DNA of 64,000 nucleotides from Tetrapisispora phaffii CBS 4417. Lineage: Eukaryota; Ascomycota; Saccharomycetes; Saccharomycetales; Saccharomycetaceae. The notes under the pieces are model-generated. The model was not told the DNA's origin, did not search any database, and saw only the letters and a list, made by a program, of their open reading frames with translations. The stretch covers positions 248,001 through 312,000 of the forward strand of contig NC_016524.1 in assembly GCF_000236905.1 (NCBI RefSeq). The letters are read 5' to 3'. The translations under genes were made by a program, and so were the position numbers. Of the stretch, positions 51,504 to 63,032 are shown one piece after another (position 1 is the stretch's first letter; each line of letters starts with the position of its first letter).

Positions 51504-52221
51504 AATTGAAAAATTAGTTGTATAAGTTTTTTAATAAAATGGAACTAAATGATATGTGTGTTTTTGTAGTTTATACTGTTACCAAAATGAGTTCATAAAA
51601 TGGTAGTACCAGCTATATGTAGAGAAATAGTGATATAAATTGGAAAAGTTAAAAGATATGGGATGTTACCTCTTCCATAGGTATTTATATATCGTGAACA
51701 ATCAGGAAGATCTTTATATTTCAAGACTATGGTTTTAGTCGTTGTTGTTGTTCAAAGCTTGTGTAAGATTTAAAAGAATCAATTATGTCCTGTCTCTACA
51801 GCGTTTCCCCGGCCAACCAGAACGTTCGGCCCCGCCCCCGCGCTCAAATCGGTGCCCCTCCCTTGTGGTTTGATGAACTCATTCAAGCCAGACCAGACTG
51901 AGCCAGATCGTTTTAGAAAGAAAATACCAATGAGCTTCAACCTGTTCATAAAGGAACGACGTGTATTGAACATGATTGTTAACACGGTTGGACGGGCAGT
52001 TTGGAATAGTGTGTGTCTGTTGTTTATTCAACACCACTATTCTGCAGCAACTGTTCATTCATGGTATTGAGAAGGAAAGAGCTTCAGCAATCAGAGACCC
52101 CAATATATATAAAGGAATGGGTATAATATAGATATATATGTATGTGTATGTGTATGTGTATGTGTGTTACGTAGTCGTATTTGTTGTTAGAGGCGAAGTA
52201 TTGTAGAGTAGTGATTTTAAG
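51504..52221. promoter_or_regulatory. IDH2 3' region and LSC1 promoter, with GC-rich cluster
   Basis: 718 bases. At about 51800-51880 there is a G+C-rich block with GGCCAACCAGAAC, an exact inverted GAACGTTC (51820-51827, heat-shock-element-like nGAAnnTTCn), CCCCGCCCCCGCG (Mig1-like) and CCCCTCCC (STRE-like). It lies about 300-370 bases before the LSC1 ATG and would fit a carbon-source and stress-controlled TCA promoter. A (TATGTG)n repeat is at 52141-52164. Confidence 0.55.
52141..52164. repeat. (TATGTG)n microsatellite
   Basis: Four TATGTG units close to the IDH2 3' end; probably length-variable. Confidence 0.8.
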
Positions 52222-53355
52222 TCAATTCAAGTTTTCGATCACGGCTTTTGTAAATGATGTTGTGGTTGCTGAACCACCGAGGTCTGCAGTTCGGAATTCT
52301 TTTCCACTAGTAATCGTTGTTAGAACCGCAGTCTCTATCATATCGGCATATTTTTGTAACCCCATATGGTTGAGCATCATGACAGAAGAAAGTAATAAAG
52401 CAGTGGGATTGGCTTTGTCTTGGCCTGCAATATCTGGAGCACTACCATGAACTGCCTCGTATAGAACTGTTTCGCCTATATTTGCAGAGGGAGTCAACCC
52501 TAGTGAGCCTGTACTCAATCCAGAATTCAAATCAGATAAAATGTCACCGTATAAGTTTGGACAAACTGAAACAGAATCAGCGTACTTTTCTGGGTTCATT
52601 ATACAGTTCAAGACAGTGTTATCGATTAATTCTAATTTCAAATTAACGTCTGGATACTTGTCCGCCATTTCTTGTGCAGTTTGAACAAATAAACCATCGC
52701 CGCGTCTTTGGATAGTGGCTTTGTGCACCACTATCAAATTTGATCTTCCAATTGATCTTGTATACTCGAAGGCATACTTAATAACCTTTTCTGAAGCCTT
52801 TCTTGTAATTAACTTGATAGATTGAACAACACCTGGTACAATTTCATGTTCAATACCGGAATACTCACCTTCAGTATTTTCTCGAATCACAATTAGATCC
52901 ACATTTTCATATGTGGAGGCTAAATTGGGAATTGACTTTGCTGGACGTACATTTGCAAACAAACCAAACGTTTTTCTAAGAGTCAAATTTATTGATCGAT
53001 GACCTTGACCTACAGGCGTAGCCAATGGTCCTTTCAAAGCAATCAAACTATTATTAATTTGATCAACGGCAGTTTGTGGAATAGTAGTTTCTCCGTTAAT
53101 TAGTAATGGCCCAATATCACAATTTACCCAATCTATTGGTACCTTGGCAGCTTTAAAGATAGTTCTGACTGATTTTGAGATTTCGGGACCTACTCCATCC
53201 CCTTCGATAAAAGGTACAGTATAGTTTCCGGTTTCAGGGTTTGGTTTCCCTTTAAAATTCCCAATACTGATTTTATCTGCTGCTGTCATAAAGTATCTCA
53301 ATTTTGAAATTGTTCCAATATATTTCGAGCTTAATGGTACTCCAACTTTAAGCAT
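52222..53355 (-). CDS. IDH2: NAD-dependent isocitrate dehydrogenase catalytic subunit IDH2
   Basis: 377 residues from the ATG at 53355 (one more upstream codon would be TTG); S. cerevisiae IDH2 (YOR136W) has 369. Mitochondrial TCA enzyme, octamer with IDH1, that converts isocitrate to 2-oxoglutarate. A short presequence precedes the beta-decarboxylating dehydrogenase domain, with [10 protein letters not shown] near 50-59, the substrate-binding [10 protein letters not shown] near 158-167, and the signature N-L-Y-G-D-I-L-S-D near 267-275. These acidic and basic active-site residues support the catalytic (IDH2) rather than the regulatory (IDH1) role. It is co-directional with LSC1. Confidence 0.96.
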   Translation of the reverse strand: MLKVGVPLSSKYIGTISKLRYFMTAADKISIGNFKGKPNPETGNYTVPFIEGDGVGPEISKSVRTIFKAAKVPIDWVNCDIGPLLINGETTIPQTAVDQINNSLIALKGPLATPVGQGHRSINLTLRKTFGLFANVRPAKSIPNLASTYENVDLIVIRENTEGEYSGIEHEIVPGVVQSIKLITRKASEKVIKYAFEYTRSIGRSNLIVVHKATIQRRGDGLFVQTAQEMADKYPDVNLKLELIDNTVLNCIMNPEKYADSVSVCPNLYGDILSDLNSGLSTGSLGLTPSANIGETVLYEAVHGSAPDIAGQDKANPTALLLSSVMMLNHMGLQKYADMIETAVLTTITSGKEFRTADLGGSATTTSFTKAVIENLN

Positions 53356-53878
53356 CAAAATAACAAGATGTGCGTTTTATTTTTCCCTTAAGCACCAAAA
53401 ATGTATTAATAAAATTAATTCACTATTTGTTTAATTTTTTCATACACCACTTATCAGAAAAACTGAATTTATGTAATTGCTTTAAATTAAAAGTTAATCA
53501 TTCTTAAATTCGTATCCAGATATCTCAATTGTTCTGCCTCCTCGATGGATCTATTTATATTAAATTTTTTTGGAGGAAACATTTAACACTTATGTGGTGT
53601 CTTATGGAAAATGTGTGACACTTTATCTTTTTTAAGGGAATAACGTCCAAATATTGAATTTCGGACAAAATGTAAAATTAAAGAGATGCCTGCTAAGAAC
53701 TTCGATTCCGAACCAAACAAGCTTGGGAAGGTCTACCTTCAGTTTAACAAACCTATGTTAATGATGACTTTTTGTATTTTATATGTCATTTCATGAACGA
53801 TTCATATGGCACTGCTTGGATTACAGATATAGATATATATATTATTTCATATGTATATTATTTTTGCGTATCTATAGA
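53356..53878. promoter_or_regulatory. IDH2 promoter and RhoGAP 3' region
   Basis: 523 AT-rich bases. No clear CCAAT (Hap2/3/4/5) site was found on either strand near the IDH2 start. A short TA-rich tract lies near 53830-53845. Confidence 0.4.
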
Positions 53879-55540
53879 TTAGTGATGTGAATTAGATCTG
53901 GACATGGATATCGAATTAGATCTGGACGTCGATCGGCTATATAGTTTGCTAAACCAGGAGGACCTTCTACTTCTACGGCCTTGCCTTTCTGGGGAACCAT
54001 TAATTACCACATTTGTTACATGTAGTTTTGGTTCGTTAGCCAATGATACGGCTTCATCATTGTTTAATGAGGATACAATTGAAGAATTGGATTCTTCAGA
54101 ACTTCCATCTAGGTCATCTTCGATATTTTCACCAGAATCAGTTATATTTTCACTAGTTAACGTGAAGCTTTTATTGTGATCAATAACATCAGATGGATTC
54201 GCAACGGAGCTGAAAGATTTTGAATATTTTCTGTTATGAGAGTTCTTAGCATTTCTGTTTGAGTCATTATGTCTTGGTATCAGCAAATGTTTATCGGATA
54301 TTCCATTTGCATCAATAGCATTTATATTTTCTGTTTCTGTTTTATTTATATCATTATCGGTTATAAAGCTGGAAGAAGTAGTGTTTTTTATTTGTTCATT
54401 TGTTAGGGAAGTTTCCGGGGTGCTATCCTTGTGTTTTATTTGTCCTTCAGTTTTAAGTTTCAATATATATGGTAATAATTTATAAGAGAACTCGATCAAA
54501 AATTCAAGTACAATTCTTGATATTTCATATTGTTTTGGATCTAGATCATCGTTAGGATGAGATAACATTGACGGTTGAAAAATGGCAGATAAATTCTTAC
54601 CAGTCATTAGATTTTTTTCAGAATGTTTCGCAAATAAACTCAGAAGATCTAAAAGATATACAGTTAGCTGTCTTGATTCACTTGATAATAGTGAAAATAA
54701 TTCCTGATATTCAAGAATCGTCTGTTTAATGTCTTTCGCAATCTTCCTCTTCCTCTTTTTCTCTTTTTTCTTTTGTTCTATTGATTCCTCTGGTTTATCA
54801 TCATTGGATTTCACTGTTAATCGAGGTTGACTTCCCATATCCGTTATATATTTCATAAGTTTTGGTTTAGATTCCAAGGGTTCTCTAAATTTCTCATATA
54901 GATCCAATGGTATCAGAGGTTCATCTAAGTTATTCAAATACCTTCTTAAGAGTGTACCGATATCGTGAACTGTATATGTATCCCATTCTGTGAATTTTAA
55001 ACCGTAATCCGGCGGTGTTGAAAAGATGTGCTGTAATTGTTTTACCCTTTTATTACTCCCAGATATTCTAAATATTCCAGATACATCCAATGCGTTTGCT
55101 TTCAAATATGCACCACTCTTAGCCACTACGATGGGTATTCTACCAAAAGTAACAAACTCATTTTGAACTATAACTTCAGCACTGGCAACTCTGAGTGAAT
55201 TTTCCAATGAAGTACCAAATACAGTACCAGTAAATCCATGTTTATTCAAGATGAAATCGTCTCTATGGCTTTTAAAATTAGCATCGTTATTCATTTTTTG
55301 ATTTTGACCTTCCATGGATGAAATATTTGTCTTTTCTGACTTAGAAGGAGCACTAATATTTTTAGAAGTAATAGTTGGTCTCCTAAGTAACTTTGTTGAC
55401 GAGTTCATTCCATAATCAGACTGTTCTGATTGATTCCCCATTAAAGAATCACTGGATATACTTTTGGGGTTACTTAAAAATGTCTTCCAAAACTGCTTCG
55501 AAGGTTTCGAAGGGGGGGTTTCAGTTTGCACAGTTACCAT
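53879..55540 (-). CDS. BAG7: Rho GTPase-activating protein, BAG7/SAC7 type
   Basis: 553 residues. The RhoGAP domain (about 130-350) has the Arg-finger motif S-G-I-F-R-I-S-G-S near 152-160, and further conserved blocks with L-L-R-R-Y-L-N-N-L-D-E-P-L-I near 198-211 and L-S-A-I-F-Q-P-S near 318-325. The C-terminus is a Ser/Arg-rich tail (R-R-S-S-W-F-S-K-L-Y). BAG7 and SAC7 are paralogous GAPs for Rho1 and act in actin organisation and cell wall signalling. The locus next to IDH2 on the YOR134W side and RVS167 on the YDR388W/YDR389W side matches both; S. cerevisiae Bag7 has about 409 residues and Sac7 about 654, so it is intermediate in length. Confidence 0.88.
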   Translation of the reverse strand: MVTVQTETPPSKPSKQFWKTFLSNPKSISSDSLMGNQSEQSDYGMNSSTKLLRRPTITSKNISAPSKSEKTNISSMEGQNQKMNNDANFKSHRDDFILNKHGFTGTVFGTSLENSLRVASAEVIVQNEFVTFGRIPIVVAKSGAYLKANALDVSGIFRISGSNKRVKQLQHIFSTPPDYGLKFTEWDTYTVHDIGTLLRRYLNNLDEPLIPLDLYEKFREPLESKPKLMKYITDMGSQPRLTVKSNDDKPEESIEQKKKEKKRKRKIAKDIKQTILEYQELFSLLSSESRQLTVYLLDLLSLFAKHSEKNLMTGKNLSAIFQPSMLSHPNDDLDPKQYEISRIVLEFLIEFSYKLLPYILKLKTEGQIKHKDSTPETSLTNEQIKNTTSSSFITDNDINKTETENINAIDANGISDKHLLIPRHNDSNRNAKNSHNRKYSKSFSSVANPSDVIDHNKSFTLTSENITDSGENIEDDLDGSSEESNSSIVSSLNNDEAVSLANEPKLHVTNVVINGSPERQGRRSRRSSWFSKLYSRSTSRSNSISMSRSNSHH

Positions 55541-56129
55541 TTATACACATAAACATAAACATGAACATACACACATACACATACACATAGATATATAGCA
55601 GTATCCGTGTTTCTCGTAGGAACGGAATATATCGCTTGTACCTAATATAGTAAACAGATAGTCTAGTTAAACCTCTTAGTAGAATAAATAAGTTAATATG
55701 ACAGTCGTTAATCTAACTTTCATTAAAACAAGTTTTCTTATATATATACATTATCTAAATTAGTGTATTGTTTCTATTAATATATTTATAAAAAACAGAT
55801 TTCCTTTGTTAATTATATAATATCAAAAATCTTTATATTTTTCTTATTTTTTAATTTTTACTATTTATGGTCCTATAATTAAAACAAAAACAGAAACTAA
55901 TGGGCACAGTGGACAGCACCGTTTGAAACTAATAATTTAATAAATTATGGATACAAACAAGCAAACTTGTTTTAGGAACTGTCCTACAGAGAAAAATATT
56001 TTATATTCACGGCTAGATTATTAGATTGTTTTCTTTTATTTTAGATATATAATTAATTATTGCATTTTGTTTTTTACTTATGTATTATTTCGTAAGCACT
56101 TTTTCTTTCCGGGAGAGATATTCATTGGA
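55541..56129. promoter_or_regulatory. RhoGAP promoter and RVS167 3' region
   Basis: 589 very AT-rich bases with a short (CACATA)n-like tract near 55565-55590. No gene was recognised. Confidence 0.4.
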
Positions 56130-57503
56130 CTATTGGTTTAGTTGAACATAGTTACCTGGGAAGACACCTTGTTGACCATTGTATACACCGGTCCACCAGT
56201 CATTAACATCTGCACTACGTTGCACAATTTGGATGACAGCACCAGCTGGGAAACTTAAATCTCCTTGTGCTTGTGCTTGATATTCGTATAAAGATGTGCA
56301 GTATTCACCGGCTTGAGCGGTAGTATAGGCTGGAGGAACGGCTTGGTAACCTTGAGCAGCAGCAGGAGCAACACCGGCAGCACCATAAGCTTCTTGAGCC
56401 TTTGCATCAGCAGCGCCATAACCAGCTGCGGCAGGTACGGCGCCATAGCCAACAGCGGCAGCAGTAGGAGCAGCACCAGGAGCAGCACCATAGCCGGCAG
56501 TGGCAGCACCAGGGGCGGCGCCATAGCCAACAGCACCAGGAGCAGCACCATAGCCGGCAGTGGCAGCACCAGGGGCAGCGCCATAACCGGTGGTACCGGC
56601 TGAACCTGGTGGAGTGTTACTATCGACACCAAAACGTTTTCTTGTCATTTCTAACTTAGCTTTGGAATAACCAATTTTGAAATGTGTGATAGTAAGAGAG
56701 TCTGCTTGTTCTTCAACATTACCTCTCTTAAAATGGAAAGCTTCAATGATATCTGAGTTTAAGTCGAAGTATGGGATTTTCATATCTTGAAATTTGTTGT
56801 ATAATGTATAGAAAATGTTTAATTGCATGTAATAAAAGGAAACAAACAATGGCTGCACAAATTGAGCTTCTAGACTAAATAGAATAGGTAGCTGATCTTT
56901 CATTAAGTTATTGTAGTAATCATATTCTTGTTGAGCCACTTCCATTTCAGCTTGAGCTTTATACAATTTCTCTTCATCCTTAGGTGTTTGTTCTTTCTTA
57001 TTTTCAAGCTTAGTAACAGAATTCAAACGTCTGTCCAAATCTAACTTTTTGTGGTTTCTCTTTGTAGACATTTTACGAATATAAGTAATAATTTTCAATA
57101 ATTCTTGACATGGCTTAACAATTTTTTCTTCAATCAATGCCAAATCAGGTTTCAAAGTTTCTTGCAATTCAGCAACTATGGATCTATATTGTTCACTTGC
57201 CTCAATACCATCTGGATTATCTTCTGGAACGGTAGCATTTGGATCACTCATTTTACCACTAATTGGCTTAAATATTTCTTCCATAGCTTTAGCAAAACCG
57301 ATCTGATGTGATAACATCCCATTGACAGCAACAGAGTATTTTTTGGACTCCTCACTCAATTTCTTAGTTTCATCTTCTAATTCTTTGAAACGACGTTCAG
57401 CATCTTCGTAGACTGGATCTTCTGTTTGCTCACCCATATTGAACTTCTGACGGAAGTTCTGGGGAGCTCTTGTGATAGCTTTTGTGAACCCTTTAAAACT
57501 CAT
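56130..57503 (-). CDS. RVS167: BAR/SH3 endocytic protein RVS167 (amphiphysin)
   Basis: 457 residues, against 482 in S. cerevisiae (YDR388W). Works with Rvs161 at the neck of endocytic invaginations and in actin regulation. The N-terminal BAR domain (about 1-255) begins M-S-F-K-G-F-T-K-A and contains [14 protein letters not shown] near 142-155. A Gly/Pro/Ala region (about 298-395) of repeated G-Y-G-A-A-P-G-A units follows. A C-terminal SH3 domain (about 397-457) has S-L-Y-E-Y-Q-A, D-W-W-T-G and G-V-F-P-G-N-Y-V. Confidence 0.96.
   Translation of the reverse strand: MSFKGFTKAITRAPQNFRQKFNMGEQTEDPVYEDAERRFKELEDETKKLSEESKKYSVAVNGMLSHQIGFAKAMEEIFKPISGKMSDPNATVPEDNPDGIEASEQYRSIVAELQETLKPDLALIEEKIVKPCQELLKIITYIRKMSTKRNHKKLDLDRRLNSVTKLENKKEQTPKDEEKLYKAQAEMEVAQQEYDYYNNLMKDQLPILFSLEAQFVQPLFVSFYYMQLNIFYTLYNKFQDMKIPYFDLNSDIIEAFHFKRGNVEEQADSLTITHFKIGYSKAKLEMTRKRFGVDSNTPPGSAGTTGYGAAPGAATAGYGAAPGAVGYGAAPGAATAGYGAAPGAAPTAAAVGYGAVPAAAGYGAADAKAQEAYGAAGVAPAAAQGYQAVPPAYTTAQAGEYCTSLYEYQAQAQGDLSFPAGAVIQIVQRSADVNDWWTGVYNGQQGVFPGNYVQLNQ
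56471..56590 (-). repeat. 60-bp tandem repeat in the Gly-Pro-Ala region of RVS167
   Basis: Bases 56471-56530 and 56531-56590 are nearly the same, differing at only a few positions, and encode two copies of a 20-residue block built from G-Y-G-A-A-P-G-A. High identity suggests recent duplication or homogenisation; likely length-variable between strains. Confidence 0.85.
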
Positions 57504-58090
57504 ATTTCACTGTTCACAACTATGTGTGTGTATATGTGTGAGGGGTGTTGTTCTCAATTACAAGTGTTTGCTACCCAACAGAAATACAATAAACAACCAT
57601 GTGCAGAAGAAACACACTATAACGTATTTTAAATAGACGAAAATACCTTCATCTAAAAACAAAATATAAGAATGATTAATATTTAAACAGTAATCCCTGG
57701 TTAAAGTAATAAAACTCTTGAAAAGTGTTAGAATTTGAATAATTGTATCAACGATTGATTTCTTCAAAACGTATCCGCCTAAATTTAGAGAATAACCGAT
57801 AATTTCTGACAGGATAATATATTTAAAAAAGGGAGCCACTGAAATATAAGCTGTAAAGACGGGTAACAGATGTCAGACTCCTTTAGCGTAATACAACACA
57901 AGCCATTTGTTTTAGAGTATCTGGTTAAGTTCACGTAATTGACGTTATTTATTAGTTTATTAACATTGTGACTGTTGCCATCATCATGTCTCGATAATAT
58001 ATGCTAAGAGTGGTTGCTTGGTACCTGTGTGTGTATGTGTATGTGTAGAATAAACTATGCTACGTTACTATATATTCGTTGTGAGAACAT
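57504..58090. promoter_or_regulatory. RVS167 promoter and MUS81 3' region
   Basis: 587 bases. CIN10 (YDR387C), between these genes in S. cerevisiae, is absent. A 93-codon hydrophobic minus-strand frame (57558-57839) starts at GTG and has no ATG, so it was not called. A (TGTGTATG)-like tract lies near 58025-58045. Confidence 0.45.
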
Positions 58091-59950
58091 TTAATTGTCA
58101 TAGAAAACCTCTGATATCTTTTCAGATAAGCTTTTAGTTATCCTCTTTGTACCTGGTGCATTGCCAAGTTTGTTATAGAGAAGTAATTTTGCTTCACTTG
58201 GCGATTTACATGATTGATAAGCTTTCAAAATATGGTTCAATGTCGGGTATATGGACTGTATGGCTATTGCTTTCTCCAATGACACACCTCTAATTAGCAT
58301 TAAAATATTTATCGTTATTTCACCAATTGTTCTTGACTCGCTTTTACCCATGATTTCTTGAAAACATTCAATTGTATGACAACATTCGATTGATTTATTT
58401 CTTTCAAATTCTTTTTTGAAATCATGTAAAATATTGTAATATGATTCTTGAGAAGTAATATTATCAGGATATATTACAATCAAATCTTTTTCTAAATAAT
58501 GTTTAGATATTACCTCATGCAAGTAACATAATTTTTCTACTGTTTCTTCAGAGTTAGAGGTTCTTATCATGGAAAATTTATAGTATACTAATATTAACCA
58601 AAGTGCAGTTTTCAATGCTTCATCCATATTAACTTGAATATTATTATTATTGATACCAATGGTCTCCTCAATTAAATAGATTTTGTTTTGACAACCAGAT
58701 TTTTCTAAACGTGTCTTTTGTTCCATAAACCTATTATCTCTTATACTAGAAGCTAAATCATCTAGTCTTTTTCTTTCTATAATAGTATCAAGTATGCAAA
58801 TAGTTTTTGTTACTTTATGTCTAGCAACCCATATAATATCACCCAAAGATAATTGCCGAAGTTCACTATGCACACCTTTTCTATGAAATGCATTAATAAA
58901 GAATTCACGGTCAGTTACCGATTTAACCTCTCTGTGGTCGATAATGGGAAAGATGTCATATGATCCTCGGTTCCATAACTGATAGCTAATATTGTTATAT
59001 CGTTTTTGTACAATATTGCTAGCCTCGGTGGCTGAACCATTTATCAACCCATTGCCAATTAAACCTTCTTTATTGGCTAGCGTATAGTTAGCTTTATTTG
59101 TCGTACCCGTCTGGCTAATGATTCCATGCACTAAATTTTCATTTTCTTTGAAGGTTACATCAATTATTTTTGAACTATTACCTTGATCAGGTTGACTAGG
59201 AAATGACTTATTTGCAAATAAACCCGTAAGATCAGCAGTAACTTCATTGGGATCGTTCCAAAATTTGTTCTGATTTAATGTGGTATTACCTTCATTCTCG
59301 AATATTATTCCATCAGCTTCTTTTAACGTTTTAGCTAATTCATGACCCTCTTCTGTAAGTGAAAACCGTTTAGGTCTCCCTTCTTCTAGGATGAGATAGT
59401 TATTTCGTAACGAAGTAATTGAAGACCATGATCCATGCAGTTCCTTCGTAGTATAATTTGGCAACATGCTATTATTACAATATTTCTGTGCAATTTCAAT
59501 TATATCATCCTTAGTAAGGCCTTTTTCTGTGGCACCACTTTCGAGTAAAGCTAATAATATAGCATAACCACCTGATCGTTTCTTAGGTATATACTTTCTT
59601 TTCTTTTTTAAAGGCCTTGATGTTACATCAGAGTCAATAGTTGTTGACCTTAAAGTTGTCGTAGATCTTTTGTTTGAAGCGATTTCGTTTTCAATTTTTG
59701 ATGGAAATTCAAAGCTATTCTTCTTGCAATATTCCTTTAATTTGACTTCTAGCTTTTTCGCAATTGCTTCTCCAATACCTTTCACTTTCTTTAAATCAGA
59801 TGGAAAATGAAAGGTTTCTTGCGAATCAATTAAGTTCCTTTTAGCTCTTTCATACGTTATCTGTACCTGCTCCTGATGAGAACCATATGAATTGATAAGC
59901 TCTTGAAGCCAATCCACATAATGCTGCTTCAAATCAAAAGGTAGTGACAT
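58091..59950 (-). CDS. MUS81: Structure-specific endonuclease subunit MUS81
   Basis: 619 residues, against 632 in S. cerevisiae (YDR386W). Catalytic subunit of Mus81-Mms4, which cuts branched DNA in recombination. An N-terminal HhH region (about 10-70, with K-V-K-G-I-G-E-A-I-A-K-K) leads to a winged-helix-like segment (about 120-215) and the XPF-type nuclease domain (about 340-500). The catalytic E-R-K-x-x-x-D motif is intact (Glu392, Arg393, Lys394, Asp398), with the partner Asp in I-L-D-T just before. A C-terminal HhH2 region ends the protein. It precedes the EF-2 gene, as YDR386W/YDR385W do in S. cerevisiae. Confidence 0.96.
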   Translation of the reverse strand: MSLPFDLKQHYVDWLQELINSYGSHQEQVQITYERAKRNLIDSQETFHFPSDLKKVKGIGEAIAKKLEVKLKEYCKKNSFEFPSKIENEIASNKRSTTTLRSTTIDSDVTSRPLKKKRKYIPKKRSGGYAILLALLESGATEKGLTKDDIIEIAQKYCNNSMLPNYTTKELHGSWSSITSLRNNYLILEEGRPKRFSLTEEGHELAKTLKEADGIIFENEGNTTLNQNKFWNDPNEVTADLTGLFANKSFPSQPDQGNSSKIIDVTFKENENLVHGIISQTGTTNKANYTLANKEGLIGNGLINGSATEASNIVQKRYNNISYQLWNRGSYDIFPIIDHREVKSVTDREFFINAFHRKGVHSELRQLSLGDIIWVARHKVTKTICILDTIIERKRLDDLASSIRDNRFMEQKTRLEKSGCQNKIYLIEETIGINNNNIQVNMDEALKTALWLILVYYKFSMIRTSNSEETVEKLCYLHEVISKHYLEKDLIVIYPDNITSQESYYNILHDFKKEFERNKSIECCHTIECFQEIMGKSESRTIGEITINILMLIRGVSLEKAIAIQSIYPTLNHILKAYQSCKSPSEAKLLLYNKLGNAPGTKRITKSLSEKISEVFYDN

Positions 59951-60326
59951 CGTACGCTTTGCATTATTTTATTATAAGAAGAGAATAGCAAATGTGTTAT
60001 TCTACTTGTCTTAATACCCGGTATATAATATATTATTGTATCCAGATACCAATACAGTATTAGATGGCGACTCATTTATCATTATATGCACCATTTATAG
60101 TATGTATGATCTGATTTTATTACCGAAATTTTTCGCAATGGTAATTAGAACATATAGATGAGTCGAATAGCTGATCTAAAGATAATATATAATAATAAAA
60201 GATTGTGTTTTTGTATAATAAGTATTAGCTGTTAATGATTTAATAAAGTTTATATATGAACTACAGACAAATTAAATATATGAATAAATATATATATATG
60301 TATATTAAAGAATAAATGAAAATTCC
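59951..60326. promoter_or_regulatory. MUS81 promoter and EF-2 gene 3' region
   Basis: 376 very AT-rich bases, with alternating TA near 60285-60300. No extra gene was recognised. Confidence 0.4.
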
Positions 60327-62855
60327 TTATAATTTGTCGTAGTACTCTTGCCAGCCTGGAACTTCTTCCTTCATACCGTGTCTCTTTCTAGCAGCAACGA
60401 CAATTTCACCAGCCTTGGTGGTTGGGTCTAATGGGTCAGTGTTCAAAGTAGCCCAATGGTCGAAAACCATTTGTGGGAAAGCTTGACCACCAGTAGCTTG
60501 TCTTAATTCACCAGTGAAACCAAAAGATTCATTAACTGGTAAGTAGGCCTTAACAGTGAATAATGGAGTACCTGGTCTTTGTTCTTCAGAGACGACTTGA
60601 CCTCTCTTTTTGTTTAAGACGGAGTAAATACCACCAACAGCTTGTTCTGGACATTGAATTTCGACTAAGAAAACTGGTTCTTGAATCTTTGGTTCAGCTA
60701 ATAAGAAACCGGCGTAAGTAGCTCTTCTCATAGTTGGGATGATTTGACCACCACCTCTGTGAATAGCATCAGCATGTAAGGTAACATCTAAGATGTTAAC
60801 TCTGACGGATCTCATTTGTTCACCGAAGATTGGACCTTCCTTGGTAGCCCATTGGAAAGCAGCAACAACGGAATCCTTGATTTCGTTCAAGTATTGGACA
60901 GCCTTGGTTTGGTCAACAACTAAATTTGGACCGTTACCGTCTGGACCGAAACACCAGATCTTTCTGGCGTCAGTGACATCCCAACCGAATTCATCAGCCA
61001 TAACTCTAGCTCTGGCCTTGAAATCATCTCTTGGGTTAACCTTACCGGCTTCAATAGCTAAAGATAATTCTTCTTCAATTGGACAAGCCTTTAAGTAAAT
61101 TCTGTTATGCTTGTTTGGAGACTTGGATAAAGCCGATTGGGAAGATTCAGCTTCAACAGTTTCTCTGTAAGCAACAACAGGTGGAGAGATCTTTAATGGA
61201 ATACCAGCGTGATCATTTTCTAAATCTTGTAAACAAATTTCTAAATGTAATTCACCAGTACCGGCGACAATATGTTCACCAGATTCGGACATGTAGGTTA
61301 AAACACATGGATCGGACTTGGATAATCTCTTTAAACCTTCAACTAATTTTGGTAAATCGTTGGCGTTCTTAACTTCAACAGCGACTTGAACAACTGGAGA
61401 GACAGAGAACTTCATGACCTTCATGTTGTGAGCGGTTTCATCGGTGGTTAAAGTACCGGTCTTCAATAAGAATTGATCGATACCGACTAAACCTAAAATG
61501 TTACCAGCTGGACAGTCATCGATTGGTTCGGTGAATCTACCCATCATTAAGACAACTCTTTGGATAGCCTTGACGAATAAGTCATCTTTCTTACCTGGAA
61601 CGTAGTTTGGACCTTGAATTCTGACCTTTTGACCAGACTTGACCGTACCAGCGAAAACTCTACCGAAAGCATAGAATCTACCCTTATCAGAAGTTGGAAC
61701 CATCTTGGAGACGTATAACATTAAGTCAGCCTTTGGGTCACAGTTCTTGATAGCGATACAGTTCTTGTCATCAGCTGGACCTTCGTATAATTGTTCAGCT
61801 CTGTAGAATTGAGCAGTGACTGGTGATGGTAAGTGCATGACAATCATTTCTAGTAAAGCATCGGCAGCTGGTAAGAACTTTCTCATAACAACCTTTAATA
61901 AGGCCTTACCTTCTAAGTCCTTTTCCTCACCCTTTAGGGAAACTTCTAATTTTTCTAATAGAGCATTAACTTCGTCTTTCTTGAAGTTCATGACAGCAGC
62001 GAAAATTCTGAAGATTGGGTCTAAGACGAACATGTTGAAGGCTCTTTCCAATGGCTTACCATCAGCATCGGTTTCCTTAGAAGTCCACTTCTTAGTCTTT
62101 GGGTTGAAGAAAGAGTCACCCCATAATCTTTCCATCATCTTCTCTTTGTCAACACCGAATTTCTTGGCGTATCTAGTAGCGAATTGACGAATGGTGAAGG
62201 CCCAACCGTGTAAACCAGAACCGAAAGCGACGGTACCTCTTTGTGGGTAGACTTGAACATCACCTAAAACTTCATCAGCATAAGTGGAGATGATAACGTT
62301 ACAAGATTCGACAGTTCTGGCGAAGGTTTGGTATAAATCCTCCTTTTCGACTTGTAATTCTAGTAAAGCTCTGTCGACTTTGTTAATACAGACGACTGGC
62401 TTAATTCTTTCACCTAAAGCCTGTCTTAAGACGGTTTCAGTTTGGACACAAACACCTTCGATGGTGTCGACGACAACTAAAGCACCATCGGTGACTCTTA
62501 AAGCGGCAGTGACTTCAGAAGAGAAATCGACGTGACCTGGGGAATCGATCAAGTTGATCAAGAAAGCGTTACCTTCAGTCTTTTGCTTGATGTCCTTGAC
62601 ATCTTCATCAGCCATTTCTGAGTATAAAGAAATGGCGGTAGACTTGATAGTAATACCTCTTTCTTGTTCATCCTTTCTGGTATCGGTGAAACGAGCTTCA
62701 CCAGCCTTAGCAGCGGAAATAATACCAGCTCTTTGAACTAAAGAATCGGTCAAAGTGGATTTACCATGATCGACGTGAGCAATAACGGACATGTTACGAA
62801 CGTTAGTAACTCTGTCCATTAAAGCACGCATTTGGTCAACAGTGAAAGCAACCAT
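60327..62855 (-). CDS. EFT1: Translation elongation factor 2 (EF-2)
   Basis: 842 residues, exactly the length of S. cerevisiae EF-2 (EFT1 YOR133W and EFT2 YDR385W encode the same protein). GTPase that drives ribosome translocation. The GTP site [10 protein letters not shown] is at about 26-35 and the switch [10 protein letters not shown] near 103-110. The diphthamide target His699 is preserved in A-I-H-R-G-G-G-Q, placed by counting 142 residues from G701 to the C-terminus. Codon use is strongly biased, as for the most abundant proteins, and the coding G+C is higher than that of its neighbours. The locus is ancestral to both EFT1 and EFT2. Confidence 0.98.
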   Translation of the reverse strand: MVAFTVDQMRALMDRVTNVRNMSVIAHVDHGKSTLTDSLVQRAGIISAAKAGEARFTDTRKDEQERGITIKSTAISLYSEMADEDVKDIKQKTEGNAFLINLIDSPGHVDFSSEVTAALRVTDGALVVVDTIEGVCVQTETVLRQALGERIKPVVCINKVDRALLELQVEKEDLYQTFARTVESCNVIISTYADEVLGDVQVYPQRGTVAFGSGLHGWAFTIRQFATRYAKKFGVDKEKMMERLWGDSFFNPKTKKWTSKETDADGKPLERAFNMFVLDPIFRIFAAVMNFKKDEVNALLEKLEVSLKGEEKDLEGKALLKVVMRKFLPAADALLEMIVMHLPSPVTAQFYRAEQLYEGPADDKNCIAIKNCDPKADLMLYVSKMVPTSDKGRFYAFGRVFAGTVKSGQKVRIQGPNYVPGKKDDLFVKAIQRVVLMMGRFTEPIDDCPAGNILGLVGIDQFLLKTGTLTTDETAHNMKVMKFSVSPVVQVAVEVKNANDLPKLVEGLKRLSKSDPCVLTYMSESGEHIVAGTGELHLEICLQDLENDHAGIPLKISPPVVAYRETVEAESSQSALSKSPNKHNRIYLKACPIEEELSLAIEAGKVNPRDDFKARARVMADEFGWDVTDARKIWCFGPDGNGPNLVVDQTKAVQYLNEIKDSVVAAFQWATKEGPIFGEQMRSVRVNILDVTLHADAIHRGGGQIIPTMRRATYAGFLLAEPKIQEPVFLVEIQCPEQAVGGIYSVLNKKRGQVVSEEQRPGTPLFTVKAYLPVNESFGFTGELRQATGGQAFPQMVFDHWATLNTDPLDPTTKAGEIVVAARKRHGMKEEVPGWQEYYDKL

Positions 62856-63032
62856 TTTGAATTAATGTTTGATTTCTTGATTGCTTGGTTCTATTGATGA
62901 GAAGAAATAAGAGCAGAAAAGATACGAAGAAATATACTGAAATATTAAAACATTAAATAAATATATAGATAAGAATTGAAGCTTTCAATTAACATGTAAC
63001 GCAATTTATATAACGAAAATTTAACAGATGAG
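62856..63032. promoter_or_regulatory. EF-2 promoter, cut by assembly gap
   Basis: Only about 177 bases of the EF-2 upstream region are present. No Rap1-type site was seen in this part; activating sites may lie in the gap. Confidence 0.5.

Noticed and set aside
56255..56632. Long minus- and plus-strand frames in the RVS167 repeat region
   Set aside because: Repetitive G+C-rich Ala/Gly/Pro codons open all frames; these are shadows of the Rvs167 linker.
57558..57839. 93-codon hydrophobic frame on the minus strand between RVS167 and MUS81
   Set aside because: It begins with GTG, contains no ATG at all, and matches no known small membrane protein. No splice sites were found to supply a start. 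Probably chance in AT-rich DNA.
60793..62736. Several plus-strand frames opposite the EF-2 gene
   Set aside because: Antisense frames in a strongly codon-biased gene are common; none has an independent domain.
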